Below are positions 1-12,286 of a stretch of 64,000 nucleotides of DNA, in pieces. The stretch is taken from contig NC_135568.1 of assembly GCF_964340395.1 (NCBI RefSeq), positions 4,507,803 to 4,571,802 on the forward strand. Direction: 5' to 3'. Origin of the DNA: Glandiceps talaboti (lineage: Eukaryota > Hemichordata > Enteropneusta > Spengelidae). A model generated the notes under the pieces. It made no database searches. It was not told the DNA's origin and was given only the letters and a program-made list of their open reading frames with translations. The stretch's first letter is position 1; every line of letters starts with the position of its first letter. The translations under genes and the position numbers were made by a program.

Positions 1-3000
1 AGGAGAACTGAGTTTGATTCAGATCGGAACCGGTTCAAAATTTAGATTGATACATGGGGCCACACTCGCACGCGTACGTGTTAAAATAGCAAACTTTACG
101 AGCATTTAATTTGTGGTCTTTGCTGTCTACTTTTGTTACATAGTGAAACATACGTATATTATCTAAACAATTTAATTGTAGCATGTTGAGTCATGTCTAC
201 CTACTGGTCGAGCTCTCATAAGAAATTCATACACAAAGTGACATATGTCATGAATTGTTGGTTTATATATTAAGTTTATAAATTAGAATAGAAACGGTTT
301 TCAAGTGCCCCCCCCCCCCAAAAAAAAACTATCTGTGATCTTCTGTGATCTTTTATATCCCGTGATCTTCTACCACACTACGTCAATTCAGATCTAGCGT
401 AGAATCCAGGTGAAGAGGGGTTTTGATTTTGATTTCATCGGAGAAATAACGAATTCACAACCCCCATCCGTAGGGATTCCAGGCTAATTCAGTTCTACTT
501 CGATTCTACTTTTACTGCGTATTTTGTGTTTGCACTTTGTACTCCGACTTGAGCTGAAAATGGGGTCTCAGTTACAAACTGTGTCAATTTTGTAAGTTAA
601 CATAGTTTTTTTTAATGTACTGAACGATTTCAATTACATCTACATCAGCTATACATCTTTGTATATCAAGTTACGACTAAGTTTATTTATATATGTATAA
701 ACCATAATATTGGCAGTCTATGGGGCCAGAGATAAATTATTATCATCGAACTAGGGGGCCAGAGATAAATTATTATCATCGAACTCCTATTATTTGTTAG
801 GGTTTTAGTATCTGAAGTTCAATATAATTTCATGAATATATACGATTTTTTGTTGGTTTCTATGGTGATTTATGAGGGGTCAGTGGTACCCAAACGCAGT
901 TAAGTTAAGACGTTAGATTTGTTTAAATACCTAATTTAAATAATTATCAAAATTATTTTAGTTTGCCTAAATGCTATGCTACAGTTCTCCTGATTACTAG
1001 CAATTATTTAACTTGTGTTTCAAACCCCAACTTCAAATTATCACCTTAAGTGCACATATTTCTGAATAGTTGGTCAATCTGTTGACAAAATCTGAAGTAT
1101 GCTGTCGAAATTTTGAGGTAGCAATTTTCAAGTGTGTGTTAAGAAAAAAAGAGTTCGCTTTAATACAATGGCTTACCAACACAAATATATTGTAATTTGA
1201 TTGATTGCATATATTATATTAAGTAGAATAACAAACATGACGAATTCCTCACATGAAATAAAAACTACGAAGATAAACTTCCAGATTTGGAATGTTTCCA
1301 TTGAAATAAATACCAACAATGATCAACTACAATGATACAGTCCAATGATATTCTGATATGTGTAATTGATTGTAAGCATGTCTTGTCTGGTCATGAACAA
1401 CTGAGTGTAACCATGGTAACTACATTGCCAAAATAATTTTATCCTACACACCTCTACACATCTTAAAATTTTCGTTTATGAAAAGATGTGAACAGTCATC
1501 AATAACTACGTTTATGTTTGCTGTAGTATAGAAGTTAAGTTTTATCTAGACCCATTTGACCTTTTGCACATTGTAATTTTCGAAACTATCATTATGATCT
1601 TTATGCTTCAAATAAATCTAAGTAGAGCCATTGCTGACGTTTGTCAGGGGTAACTGGTATACTTTTGTCTCGTGATGAAGTGTGTTTTGGCTACTAGGCA
1701 ACTTACGACGCACGAAATTTCGGAACGCGGAAGTTGGAAGTGTACAATACAGATTGTCAAGCTTTGTTTATGGCTGTCGTGGTCATTTGAGGACAATGTT
1801 TCCGAGCCTGACTATGTTTGAATTCTGGATCTCAGCCATGTTTACAGATCCCGGTGCAGATGTTGTTTGTCAGTACCTTTTACTTCTTGCTAAACATTTC
1901 TCAAGGCTACGTAGAAACGAGTCATATATGTGTTGTATAGAAGAGAACAATACCAACAAACAACTTGTCCATTTTAATGCCCATTTGTAAGACTGATCTC
2001 CAGAGTTTGCATATTATACTTTGGCAATTGTAGGCTGTGCGTGGCTCCATCTAAGCTTTGATACCGAAGGAATATAACAACTATACATCAAAGGACAAAC
2101 TTTGTATTTTGGAATATAAACGTTTGTCAAAAGTACAATTTCCAGTCAATTTGTGATCCCAAATACATGTATACATGAAAGGGAGCTCGAGAGGTCATAT
2201 TGAAAAAAATGCCACCACAGACCCCAAAGATGTTATCAAAAACCTCTTGCCTTGGGCAATTTCGAAACAATAACAGACACATTATTTTTGCATGCCAGAG
2301 GTTAGGCCAGTCTACTAGCTAGTTGGTTTCAACGGAGCTGAAAGTTTGCATATTTTGAATCACTTGTGTGTGTGTGACGTCGTATGCCTGATACAATAAT
2401 GGTTCGGTGATTATGACAAGGCTGAGGACATTTTGTTTAGCCCGGACTACAATGACACATACAGAACACTCTTGAATATCATTATTACTTCCGTGTTCCG
2501 GTATGTCCTTGAAGGCTGTCAAGGTCGAAGTGTTGACGAGATTCTGTAATCAGTCTTTTTGAACATGTTCACTACCTCAATGAGTCAACCTGACATACTC
2601 AACCAGGAGGACAGGAGAAAGAAGTGTTAAAAAGTGAGCGCGTATTACACCCACAACATACCAAGGTCTTCCCCTCCCTTCCGATTGAATACACGTTTTC
2701 ACACTTCGTCATATTCTTGACTTTCCACACCTTTATATCTATTGTCTCCTCCGACTAAGGTGGAATTCTCAATTTATGACAGCAAAGACTCTCTAATTAA
2801 TTTTGTATATAAGTGGACCATGCGGAAGTATAAACCCACATGTCTGCGGTCGTGTGTATCCTGTAATTTTATGATTATTTATACACCTAACCACTCCTTA
2901 CAAGGTCCGCCCCTCGTGTGCTCTCAAACCCACAGACAACTACCTCTGGTACTTTCCATAGCATTTATTAAAGCCCATTTTCAATTCCACGGCATAAATC

Positions 3001-5429
3001 ATTCCAAACGACGTATTATTGTCACATATGACTGTACAGTTGACACGTGAATTCTGCAATATTACTTTGATATCAATGTCTCTATAAAACCTAACACTAT
3101 GACCAGTACGCCAAAACACACATGTTAAATATCACCAATTAAGTAATGAAAGCGGTCGACACAAATGTTATAATTTATGCAGACAAGACTTTCTGATATT
3201 TTTGATATTTGACAAATCGTTAAGTATAATCCGGATAAACAAGGTAATTTAATCTTTCAGAATCAAAGTCGTACCGAAACCACAACAGCGCGGATAAAAA
3301 CTCCTTATATTACACCACATCATTTGGCATTTATTGGCGGAATATCAATACATATACTATTAATATTCTACTTATGTGTTTTTATTAATCTATTCTGAGG
3401 TGTATTGACATTTAGCTAGGGGTCTCATAACTGGAAACCTTGAAAGTTAAAATGTTAACATATGTTTTCCCACGCTATCGCATATATCGTTACATTTATG
3501 GATCTCAAAAACGAAGGCCGATGTATTATGTATGGACTCTGTGGAGTTAATGGGTATGTATATGACACAAGAGCCGCCTTAATGATATAAACATAAACGT
3601 TATAAAAACTGTGACGTAGATTAATAAGGAGGCCGGCGATTCTGAAAATGTCATCGCCTGTTTGTATGCCTTACACACACAAAATGCAAATAAAATGTGT
3701 TCCATGTCGAATTTAGACCGGTCGGTGCTCTGTTGACATTTTGGTGCGAAAATTGTATATAGGTCGCCGATAGCGTCGACGTACTTTGCACTTTTATATT
3801 TTCGAAGGGACCGACTATGCTATACCGCTATGTGCGTATCACAATGACAATTTAAACACGGATCAAGCCACAACAGTAATATCTGTTGCACGCTGTTTGG
3901 TGGTATTTATACGACAAAACAGCGCTTAAAACTTGACAACTTTTAACCCCTAGTAAATATCTACACTTGTCATAATGTTAAAAGTAAACATATTGTTGGC
4001 AGTATAAACAATGGCATAAATGTTGACATTACAAACATGGCACGGTTGTATGAAATACAAGGGGCGGACACCGCATTGGTACCATGTCTGTTGTGTGGTG
4101 GGTCCTTGATCGACCCATGCGACTCTCGAGTGCTTCGATAAGTCCAGTCTATTTTGAAGCTTTCCATGTCAAAAGAAAATCCACTGAAAGCCATACGACC
4201 TTTCAATATTGATATTATTGGAATGCAGTTTATTTTCCACAGTTATTTTTTCGATTGTAATTACAACAAGGCATACTAGTCGATCGCAGACCGTGATCCT
4301 GGGTAATCAATCGTAAAAACATTAAAGAAACACAGGCCTACATACATAATCAGCTTGTCCTGGTGCGTTTCAACTATTTTCACAAAACACTGTGGTAAGA
4401 GAAAGGAACACGTGTGGAATATATGACTTGACGAGTGTCCATATTTGTACAATAACACGTAAAAGTTTACTATACCGTACGTACCTCGTCTGCTATCTGT
4501 ATTGAAGGTGACGTGTGACGCCGATTATACGGTGATTTTTTAAGTTGGTGTTTCGACACCCCGTCCACAGTCATGTGTTTCATAGCTTCAACAGAGTATA
4601 TGCTTCAACCACAAACACTTTCAACAACAAGTCTTCTTACATTGTCATGGTTACGTGCGATTTGGACAACGACCACTGCTTCACTTCCTCCACGGTTGAA
4701 ATGAACACAGCATTATATGTGCATATAGTTCGTGAAACGCTGTTGTCAGGTGATCCGTACCACAGACGAGTGACCTTTCACCCCCGCCACATCCCCAGTC
4801 CTATATTGGCGTACCCTTAAATTTGGCAAGATGCCAATTTGAAACACATAATTATTTTTATGCCTTACATACTACATCTGTTCGGCTGGGGTGTAGTTCT
4901 TTGATAAAAAGTGCTATACAGGCAAAACTTCCTGGTGATCCCAAAATAGAATTGTAAAACTTTTATTATGAAAGTTTTCTACCATCTCATCTTGTCCAGT
5001 GTAGGCCCACTGTACTGTTTCCTCTATTTCGCTTCCTTGACGGATAGCAAAGTTTCCACCATGATAAGAATGTACGTTTTCGTTTTGACAGGAAATCCAA
5101 AATATCTGAATTATATTGTACCTGACGACTAAGTTATGATAGAACACACAGCCCAGAAAGTAATAATCGACCCTCATGTCTGGCGAACACGTGTGATATA
5201 CATATATGCAATATCCTTGAATATAAGTGTAATTGAATAATAATAATTCATATCTCAGGGCACACGGTGGAGGGCATACCTCCGTCAACACTGCGGAGCG
5301 GCGGTTTTCGGATTGAAACGAATCCAGATTCGGATTTCAAACTTGGGCCATTGTCTCAGAGATAATCTTTCAACAAAGTTTCATTTAATTAAAATCCAAA
5401 CATAACTTTTTTTGGTAAGGCCCGATAAA

Positions 5430-5430
<1 letters not shown>
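1..5430. other. Intergenic DNA, no gene recognised
   Basis: The open frames here (up to about 125 codons, for example 4914-5291 on the minus strand) begin with non-ATG codons or lack family resemblance, and their lengths are about what chance gives at this base composition. CpG dinucleotides occur at an ordinary frequency, unlike the DNA after 11.2 kb. A C-run followed by an A-run lies at 308-328, and a 33-bp direct duplication at 722-787. I see no exon with convincing splice sites. Confidence 0.6.
722..787. repeat. 33-bp tandem duplication
   Basis: Two adjacent, almost identical 33-bp copies, each starting GGGGCCAGAGATAAATTATT. The second begins at 755. There are only two copies, so this is a local duplication and not an array. 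Confidence 0.85.

Positions 5431-5525
<95 letters not shown>
5431..5525. repeat. (CAGA)n microsatellite
   Basis: About 24 uninterrupted tetranucleotide units. The open frames through it on both strands (Thr-Asp-Arg-Gln or Ser-Val-Cys-Leu repeats) are products of the repeat and not genes. Confidence 0.98.
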
Positions 5526-5528
<3 letters not shown>

Positions 5529-6499
5529 AACATAACACACATAACGCAGATTCCAGTCCCGATCTTCTGTCTGTCTGTTATATATTTATGCTTGCTTTGC
5601 ATCCATCACAATTATTTTTTCTTTGCGTGTCTTGACACAATAAACCATAAATATTGATTCATGTTGCACTGTCCTGCACGTGCACCTATATACGTAGAAG
5701 AACGCGGATGTCGAACTATGGCCAAGAACTGCCCGCCTAAATTGTTGGGGGCATTTTTTCTTACTAATTTTTGTCGAATCTCGACTTAATTTTACTAAAA
5801 TGTTTAATTATGAATTCATGTCAAAATGATTATTTTGAATTTAGCAAATGTGAATAAAAAATCGAGCTAATAAAATTCACGTTGCAAATTCTCTTCCTGA
5901 CATTTTTTTCTGGAAAGTCCCAGGGAAATTCAACGCCGTGACGTTGAACCGGAATTCTGCAGTACAAGGAAATATAATGTACACAAATAAAAATATAGAT
6001 AGATATAGATGGATGGTTAAAAAGCATGTAAGAAGGTCATGGCAGTTCTTCCGTACAAAACAACACACGCGGAAGCGAGCAGAGATACATAAAGCGGATA
6101 TGATCTGAATGAATGAAAGTGGAATTGAACAAATTTGACAAAATATTTCCTGGTAACTCAATATAAATGAAAATGATAATAAAACCAGGCATAATTATAT
6201 ATTTATGACTGGACAGTTTAAAGTTCCACCGAGGATCGATGTGACGTGACCTCTCAAAATATTCGATGTTCATATTGGACAGGCATGCACTTATTGTAAT
6301 GACCTTTCCTGAGCCTCGCAACTTGTCATAAAAATACTGCACGCTATGCTAATCACAGAACTTGTTCTAACTTCAAAAAGAAATCATTCTGTACATGTCT
6401 TGTATGTATTGTGCTCGACTATACGTAGTAACATGCTTTGAACTCTGACACGGTTCTCCGCAATTTCATATACATAATGTGTTTACATTGTGGATGATT
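5526..6499. other. Intergenic DNA, nothing recognised
   Basis: Overlapping minus-strand open frames (5830-6342) have no recognisable motif and start without supporting context. No repeats longer than short A/T runs were seen. Confidence 0.5.
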
Positions 6500-6785
6500 T
6501 TGTCCTCGGGATTTCGTGTTCTCATAATTTGTCATTAATTACTTTACCTCTCGATTTGCATAAATTAGCATGTACATTAATATTTGTTACGTCACGTGTA
6601 TATATTTATCCTGACGCTGATAATTAGATAACGTTCGATTTGTTGTCCTCGGGATTTCGTGTTCTCATAATTTGTCATTAATTACTTTACCTCACGATTT
6701 GCATAAATTAGCATGTAAATTAATAATTGCTACGTCACGTGTATATATTTATCCTGACGCTGATAATTAGATGACGTTCGATTGG
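6500..6785. repeat. 143-bp tandem duplication
   Basis: A segment beginning TTGTCCTCGGGATTTCGTG at 6500 recurs at 6643, exactly 143 bp later, with only a few substitutions. Both copies carry TACGTCACGTGTATATATTT, which includes a CRE-like core (TACGTCA) overlapping an E-box (CACGTG). The duplication therefore doubles any site for bZIP or bHLH factors. That regulatory reading is inference. The duplication itself is plain in the sequence. Confidence 0.9.
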
Positions 6786-6926
6786 TTGTCTGGAAAGGCA
6801 ATCTGCCGCATCATATTTCTTTACAAAGAGATTTCCGAACAGTATATAGTTACTGGTCTGATGATACACTGTGAACGGAGCGCAGAAGCTAGTTTAGAGG
6901 TTTTTCGAAATTTAATCTTCATCATT

Positions 6927-6935
6927 TGACCTTGA
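6927..6935 (-). promoter_or_regulatory. TCAAGGTCA-type half-site
   Basis: The + strand reads TGACCTTGA, the complement of the extended half-site bound by monomeric nuclear receptors of the ERR and NR5A groups. It is a single short match, so occupancy is uncertain. Confidence 0.25.
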
Positions 6936-6967
6936 CCGTGAATCTCAAAGTATTGACGCATCTTTGA

Positions 6968-7177
<210 letters not shown>

Positions 7178-7203
7178 GCATTGTGCGAATAGCTTTCTTA
7201 ATA

Positions 7204-7239
7204 CCTCAGACCACTATAGAGAATCTATAGTGGTCTGAG
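7204..7239. repeat. Perfect hairpin with CTCAGACCACTATAG arms
   Basis: CTCAGACCACTATAG is followed by a 5-6 base loop and its exact reverse complement CTATAGTGGTCTGAG. The same arm sequence recurs at 27662, 28546, 29218-29246 and 46038, so this is a member of a dispersed palindromic family and not a chance hairpin. It sits just beyond the large GT microsatellite. Confidence 0.85.
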
Positions 7240-7593
7240 TTAACACCAAAGACCTATGGATTTGTAATAGAAAACTGGAAGATGGCTGCCATGGTAACTG
7301 GGCATTTTTTAAAAGTCTGGCAAATATTTATAGAGGTATGATAACCGTACCTTTACACCCCCCCCCCAACCAACCAGCTCAAATCTTGAACTATTAAAGT
7401 CAATTTTATGGTTGCTGTGTGCACCTATATGTTAATATGATACTTACAGACATAGAACTATCTCTGGTTCTGGTTCTGTCGAAACGTTGAATAATTCTAG
7501 AACGACGTAAGAACCAACATGATAGGAATTGTAAGGCGTCTGTCATTGCCACAGACACAGTTTCAAAAAATTTCTCGTTACGTGTAGAAACTT

Positions 7594-7708
7594 AGTCTAG
7601 TTTCTGACAGGGACCGTATTCTGTACTTTAATGTACACTATGAGATATATATAGTGATGAAGTACATTGAAGTACGGAATACGGTCCCTGTCACTGAGAA
7701 ACTAGAGT
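7594..7708. mobile_element. MITE-like inverted repeat, ~115 bp
   Basis: The left arm (TAGTCTAGTTTCTGACAGGG, continuing to about 7633) is matched by the reverse complement at 7660-7708, with a few mismatches and a short insertion of CAGT-type bases. A short AT-rich loop separates the arms. Structure and size fit a non-autonomous foldback or MITE-type element. No target duplication could be fixed with certainty. Confidence 0.65.
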
Positions 7709-8939
7709 AGTAGAAACTATAATGTCTTACATTTTTGGTCTTACGGAAATACCCTATTTTACTGATAAGAGGCTAGATTTTCGTTATTTGCAATTAAAAT
7801 TTTATATCATATGATAAATCGAAGCTTAAACTCACCCACTATCGTATTTTTAAAGTGATGTATTCCATCTTACACTAACATTTTTCTTTGATAAATTGCA
7901 ATAATCTGCAGTCAATGAATACAAAAACGGCTGTAAACGTCCAAAACATGACGTCATTTGGATGCAGGTACGTGACAATAATGACGTACTTTGTCAACAT
8001 GTGTTATGTTTTAAAAGCTAATCAGAACTGAAACGTAGTAAGGCCTCAGCAGGGTTGCTGGTCACTGAAAACTAAATCTGTAATGGGAAATACGCTTGTT
8101 TATAGCTCTCCTTTCGAGTATTTATTGCAATGGTATATTTATAGTTCAGATCTATTTTCAGTTTGTGCAGTTTTTATCACATTTCCCCTGTGAAAATTTC
8201 GTTAGTTTTCACTTTCGTAAAGCCATATATCATTTTTTCGCGACAAAATAACAAGTCTCTGTAGATCCTTCGAAACTAAACCGCAGTTGCAATATGTGCG
8301 ATAGAAAACGCATTTTTCTTTGAACAGCGCCCTCATAAGGTATACTTGCCTCTTACTATGGTATTTTATTCAGATTTATTTATTAATGCATGTCAGTATC
8401 AGTTGCAACTATCAATGTACGGGTCAGATTTGATATTTTAAGGCGTATAGACTTTCAGTACTTGGGCTATATATGAAGCGTGCACGCAACACTACCACAA
8501 CCAAAGCTTTAATTTGTCATTGGAAAATGTGGACCTCCCCTAATTTTAGTTTCTTAAATGTGGCCCTCTCCTAAGAATAGATTTGTAAAATCTGCCCCCC
8601 CCCCCCCGCACTCCACCATTTCTATTCCCATTTTGTTTCTATGCGCTGGATTCAGTAATTTGTCCCAATGGCCACAGGAGGGCGTCGTATACTCGCTTAG
8701 TTCGGAATTGTGACATATGATTCGCTTCAACGCTTTTGGTTGCGAGTGCAAGTAGTTTCTAGCTTTTTCGACCATGTATGTGATATAGATTTTTTTCTCA
8801 TTACAAAATATTTACGTACTTTAGCGTCACATCAGCTGGTTTGACAGAGACAGACATCGCTGGCTCGAATAACAAGATTGATACCGACTGCTTGCAAACG
8901 ATGGGAGACTTATAAATTCACTTTTCTGTTCTTCCATTT

Positions 8940-8941
<2 letters not shown>
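7709..8941. other. Intergenic DNA, no gene recognised
   Basis: No coding exon is visible. A C-run of about 14 bases lies near 8595. The minus-strand open frame 8554-8775 includes that run and has no family resemblance. Confidence 0.5.

Positions 8942-9034
<93 letters not shown>
8942..9034. repeat. (CTGT)n microsatellite
   Basis: About 23 uninterrupted CTGT units. This is the same tetranucleotide as the CAGA tract at 5431 read on the other strand. Confidence 0.98.
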
Positions 9035-10040
9035 CAGTGTACGTACAGAACCATTCAACCACAGGGGCTTGAAATATATCTCATTTGTTTACAAATATTT
9101 ATTTTCTCTTTATTGTTTATTTTTACACTTTTCTTTGAAATATCTTTTCCCTACAAGGTGTCATGTAACAAAGTAATGAGTTGAAAGCTAGTGTTGTGTT
9201 CATTTTCTAAATCAATTTTAACTGTTCTTTTCTTGGTTTAAATCATAGACAAACTTTGATGTAGCCTAGAGACTCGTCGTTTGACTTTCTGTAGAATCTC
9301 TCGATTAGTTGGCAACTAGCAGTCTGTGGGGTACCTTTGATGGGATTACCGTCTCTCATAAATTGACAGATACTAGTACGTCGTGTCGTTCCGCCCTCAC
9401 CGGCTTCCTGAAAGAGCTAGGGGTTGACGGATGTGTGAGGGCGCCCCGTCACAGCGTACATTACAGACTATGTCGAGATGCAGCCTACGGGCAGATTTGT
9501 GGTTTTCAATAATTATATGTTGTTTCAGACCTAAAATTATGTTTTTTAATAGAATCCCCCCAAAAAATTGTGGGAAGTGTGTTTAGCTTCTCTTATGTGC
9601 GCTCCCACTGGTGGTGAATTGAAGGATAACTGCCATCCCTTCTCATGTACTCTATCATGGCTTTCGACAGTGTGTGTGGTTTGAATTTGTATGTCTCTAA
9701 ATAGCCTCCTACATTCCTTATTTTCAAAAAAGTGCTCGCAGTGGGAAGGGAACACCACACACCCTCCCCACTAGCGATCATAGGGGTGCTGTTTGTGCCC
9801 AAAATCAAGATTGAAGGCTATAGGCATCTTAAAGTATAGGTTACAACCCAATGTGAGACCTCTTCTTGGAAACCCATCTCTTTGGAAATCTCATAGACCC
9901 TTAAAGTCGATTGCTACTGTGAAAATTCTTGGGTTCATATTTCGGATGTGGCTATGAATGTTTTTGAAAGCGCGAAGGAGGGGGGGGGGGGGCTGCGAAA
10001 ATTTGTTTGCCAAATTGTTTTCTCCCCTGGCCGTAAATTC
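9035..10040. other. Promoter-distal upstream DNA
   Basis: It contains a CpG-rich open stretch (9309-9512, +, TTG start, 67 codons) with no recognisable domain. There are also two overlapping minus-strand frames at 9546-9808 without identity, and a G-run of about 13 bases near 9981. I cannot assign a gene. The 9309-9512 stretch is the most exon-like of these by composition. Confidence 0.4.
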
Positions 10041-10360
10041 TACTCGTTCCCTAACTGAACATTATTCAGTTCACATATCTGTCAGGTCACACCACGCATA
10101 ATAGTAATACAAACATATCAGTTCTATGAAAAATTATTTAATTACTTTTACACGGGTAAAAATCTCCCTTGTGCATCATTATAAATGATAAATTACTACA
10201 GATATCACATGAAAAGACAAAAACATGTGATAATAATCGTCCCTTCTTTACAACTTTTTGTAGTGTGTCATTATCGACAGTCAACCTCCATACCCAGAAT
10301 GCTTGTAATGATACTCAGGAGGCGTGGCGAAAACGAGGCAGTCTGTCAGAGGATTCAAAG
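10041..10360 (+). promoter_or_regulatory. CTNNAL1: Putative promoter and 5' leader of the alpha-catulin gene
   Basis: This is the region directly upstream of the catulin start codon. No TATA box is evident at a convincing distance. CCCAGAATGC at 10293-10302 matches the core of the ZNF143/Staf-type element common in broadly expressed animal promoters. The start codon is preceded by AAAG and followed by G, a strong translation-initiation context. CpGs are frequent from here to about 11.2 kb, as at an unmethylated promoter. The transcription start cannot be placed from sequence alone, and an upstream non-coding exon is possible. Confidence 0.5.
10293..10302 (+). promoter_or_regulatory. CCCAGAATGC element (ZNF143/Staf-like core)
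   Basis: A ten-base match to the core of the known ZNF143 motif, 59 bases before the catulin start codon. The 5' half of the full motif (ACTACAATT) is not conserved here, so this is tentative. Confidence 0.3.
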
Positions 10361-10447
10361 ATGGCGACTGCTGTTAAGTTCGACTCTCGGAATCTTGAGA
10401 TTAAAACCAAGTCTATTGAACAGACCCTGGTACCTTTAGTCACACAG
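10361..10447 (+). CDS. CTNNAL1: Alpha-catulin, first coding exon (residues 1-29, partial gene)
   Basis: The exon encodes 29 residues starting MATAVKFDSRN and continuing LEIKTKSIEQTLVPLVTQ. The latter block matches the N terminus of alpha-catulin as I recall it from vertebrates (LEIKTRSVEQTLLPLVSQ, 14 of 18 identical) better than alpha-catenin (LEIRTLAVERLLEPLVTQ, 11 of 18). This is the start of the first vinculin-family helix bundle. Alpha-catulin is a cytoplasmic, cytoskeleton-associated scaffold reported to bind the Rho exchange factor Lbc/ARHGEF1 and to act in dystrophin-complex and ion-channel localisation. The exon ends CAG|GTAAGC, a consensus donor, in phase 0, where the next exon should resume with the ITTLxN segment. 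The ATG is in strong context, and the same frame stays open upstream to 10169. Translation past 10447 runs into intron. No downstream exon was found in the window. Confidence 0.88.
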
Positions 10448-11180
10448 GTAAGCCAACATGTAAATGGATTCAATCATATTCAAAGCGCGTGGTTTATTTT
10501 GCGGTCGCGTCAATGCGTAATCCGGAAATCGAGATCGGCCGGGCGTGATGCTCGTCGCACTTCTGCGCTGCACTGCGAACTTGTAAGCAAGCGAAGACTG
10601 CAAATGTGCAATGTTACGTACGTGAATATATTGAGCGGCTGCTTGCTATCAGTAATCGCGTAAGCTTTATGCTATATAGAAGTGAGGACGGACAATTCGC
10701 CATGACTTGGACAGACACAGTTACATTCATAGCAGCTCGTGGCAAATAAATGTCAGCGAAACTGTCATGTTATGATGTTGTTCACATCGCACTACTGGGC
10801 TTTGCGAACGTGAAATTGATCTATATATGTGTAAAGTGTTTGTTACACTGCTCAGCGGATTTTGGTATGGTCAGACGCCGGCGGAATATCAGGAAGACGC
10901 GGGTTGAATGTCGCTAAAATCACGTTATTACTGGTCAAGTTAGAACAATCAGAAACGCAGGAAAGCATAAACGTACAGTTAAACTCTGACTGCGATGTTA
11001 TCACTTAAAGTTGCATTAGATTTGATGGCCATGTGCGTGTCTGGCAATGATTTCACCGAACTGGGGTCTTGTTATGAAGCGTGCAAGACTTGGTTTAATT
11101 CATTCCAGCACACTCGTTCAACAGCAGCAAACGCCCACCCTGCAGTCGGCATACACAGGTCGTAAATAACACGTGCAGAT
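10448..11180. other. CpG-rich 5' end of intron 1
   Basis: Dense CpG (for example around 10500-10600 and 10860-10900) continues about 700 bp past the first exon, then stops abruptly. This fits the downstream half of an unmethylated promoter island. No exon is recognised. Confidence 0.6.
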
Positions 11181-12286
11181 GATCCGACACAGGCATTGTA
11201 TTGCCCGAGGCATTTAAAAGCCAGCGAATTCTATCAAAGATTACTTTTATTTCAGCAATCACATGAAAGGCCTTTCAAAAGTCTGATTGAGCAAAGTCAG
11301 TCTTTTCATATGTCCAGTAATTTGTACTGGCCCTGTTCCTGTCACCCCTTTTCCCAAATGGATTCACAATACACATGAAAAGTTTTACCTCGTTAATAAG
11401 CAAACTGTTTCCTTTTCGCCATTAACTACTTGAATAGAGCATTTTGGTTTGTTAGAGGAAACATTACTTTTCACTTAACTCACATGATGGAAGTGTAAAG
11501 GCAGCAACTCAACCTCTGCTTGATTTGCATTAACCCAAGCCTGCCAATATCTGTCAATTTTTAAATAAACTCATCTGGAATAACATAGTAACTCATTTTC
11601 ACACAAGGTAAACATAACCTTGGACTGTCACAAGAGATAAAAAAACATACATATCCTTATATAATTTAAAGTAATCATGCGTTATTAGCAATCAACCAAA
11701 AACTGTTCTACTGTTTATTTTTAATCAACTATTGTTTGAAAACACCTTTGTTATAATTATATTCTGTTAATTTAGTAATGCAGAACAAAGTCTCATAAAT
11801 AACTCAGTTTTGGTATAATTTATTCAGTTGATGTTGTAAGGATAATTTGCCTTGCAGCTCACAGCAGCCAGTAGAAAGATGAAAAAGTCAGATGTTCTGA
11901 AAAAGAATTTTGCAATAAATAATGCAGACTTTACAGATACAATTGAAACTAAAATGTTAATGTATCCTTTTTAGACCAACCTCAGGGTTGGAGGACAGAA
12001 CAAACAGTGTCTATTTTATTACAAGTTAAAACTTTCAAATCTGTGATCAATATTCAACCAAGGATTTGACCCCAGGTGAAAGGTCAACTAAATGTTTTTG
12101 AACTTTAAGTGAACTTTAACCAGAAAAACAAACTTTTAAGTGGGTGAATTAGTATGTAAACAGATGTTGTGAAAGAATGTGTATATATTTGTTTATATCA
12201 GAAGGTTTGATATGAATAAATCTGATATTGGGATGACTTTGTTGTTTTACCAATATTCTTGTTTGACTACAAATCCAGTGACACCA
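11181..12286. other. Intronic AT-rich DNA
   Basis: CpG-poor, with no exon or organised repeat recognised. A DR1-type nuclear-receptor site is at 12074-12086. Confidence 0.5.
12074..12086 (+). promoter_or_regulatory. DR1-like nuclear-receptor site
   Basis: AGGTGA-A-AGGTCA, a direct repeat with one-base spacing and one mismatch in the first half-site. DR1 is the known binding arrangement for RXR, HNF4 and COUP-TF type receptors. Confidence 0.3.

Noticed and set aside
4914-5291. 125-codon minus-strand open frame
   Set aside because: No ATG start, no recognisable domain, and a length expected about once by chance in this much AT-rich DNA.
5381-5657. Cys-Leu-Ser-Val and Thr-Asp-Arg-Gln repeat proteins, also at 8.9 and 45 kb
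   Set aside because: Pure translations of (CAGA)n or (CTGT)n, open in several frames and on both strands.
10448-10663. Continuation of the catulin open frame to 10663
   Set aside because: The frame crosses a consensus donor exactly where the conserved family helix would continue in the next exon, and the downstream residues lose all resemblance, so it is intron read-through.
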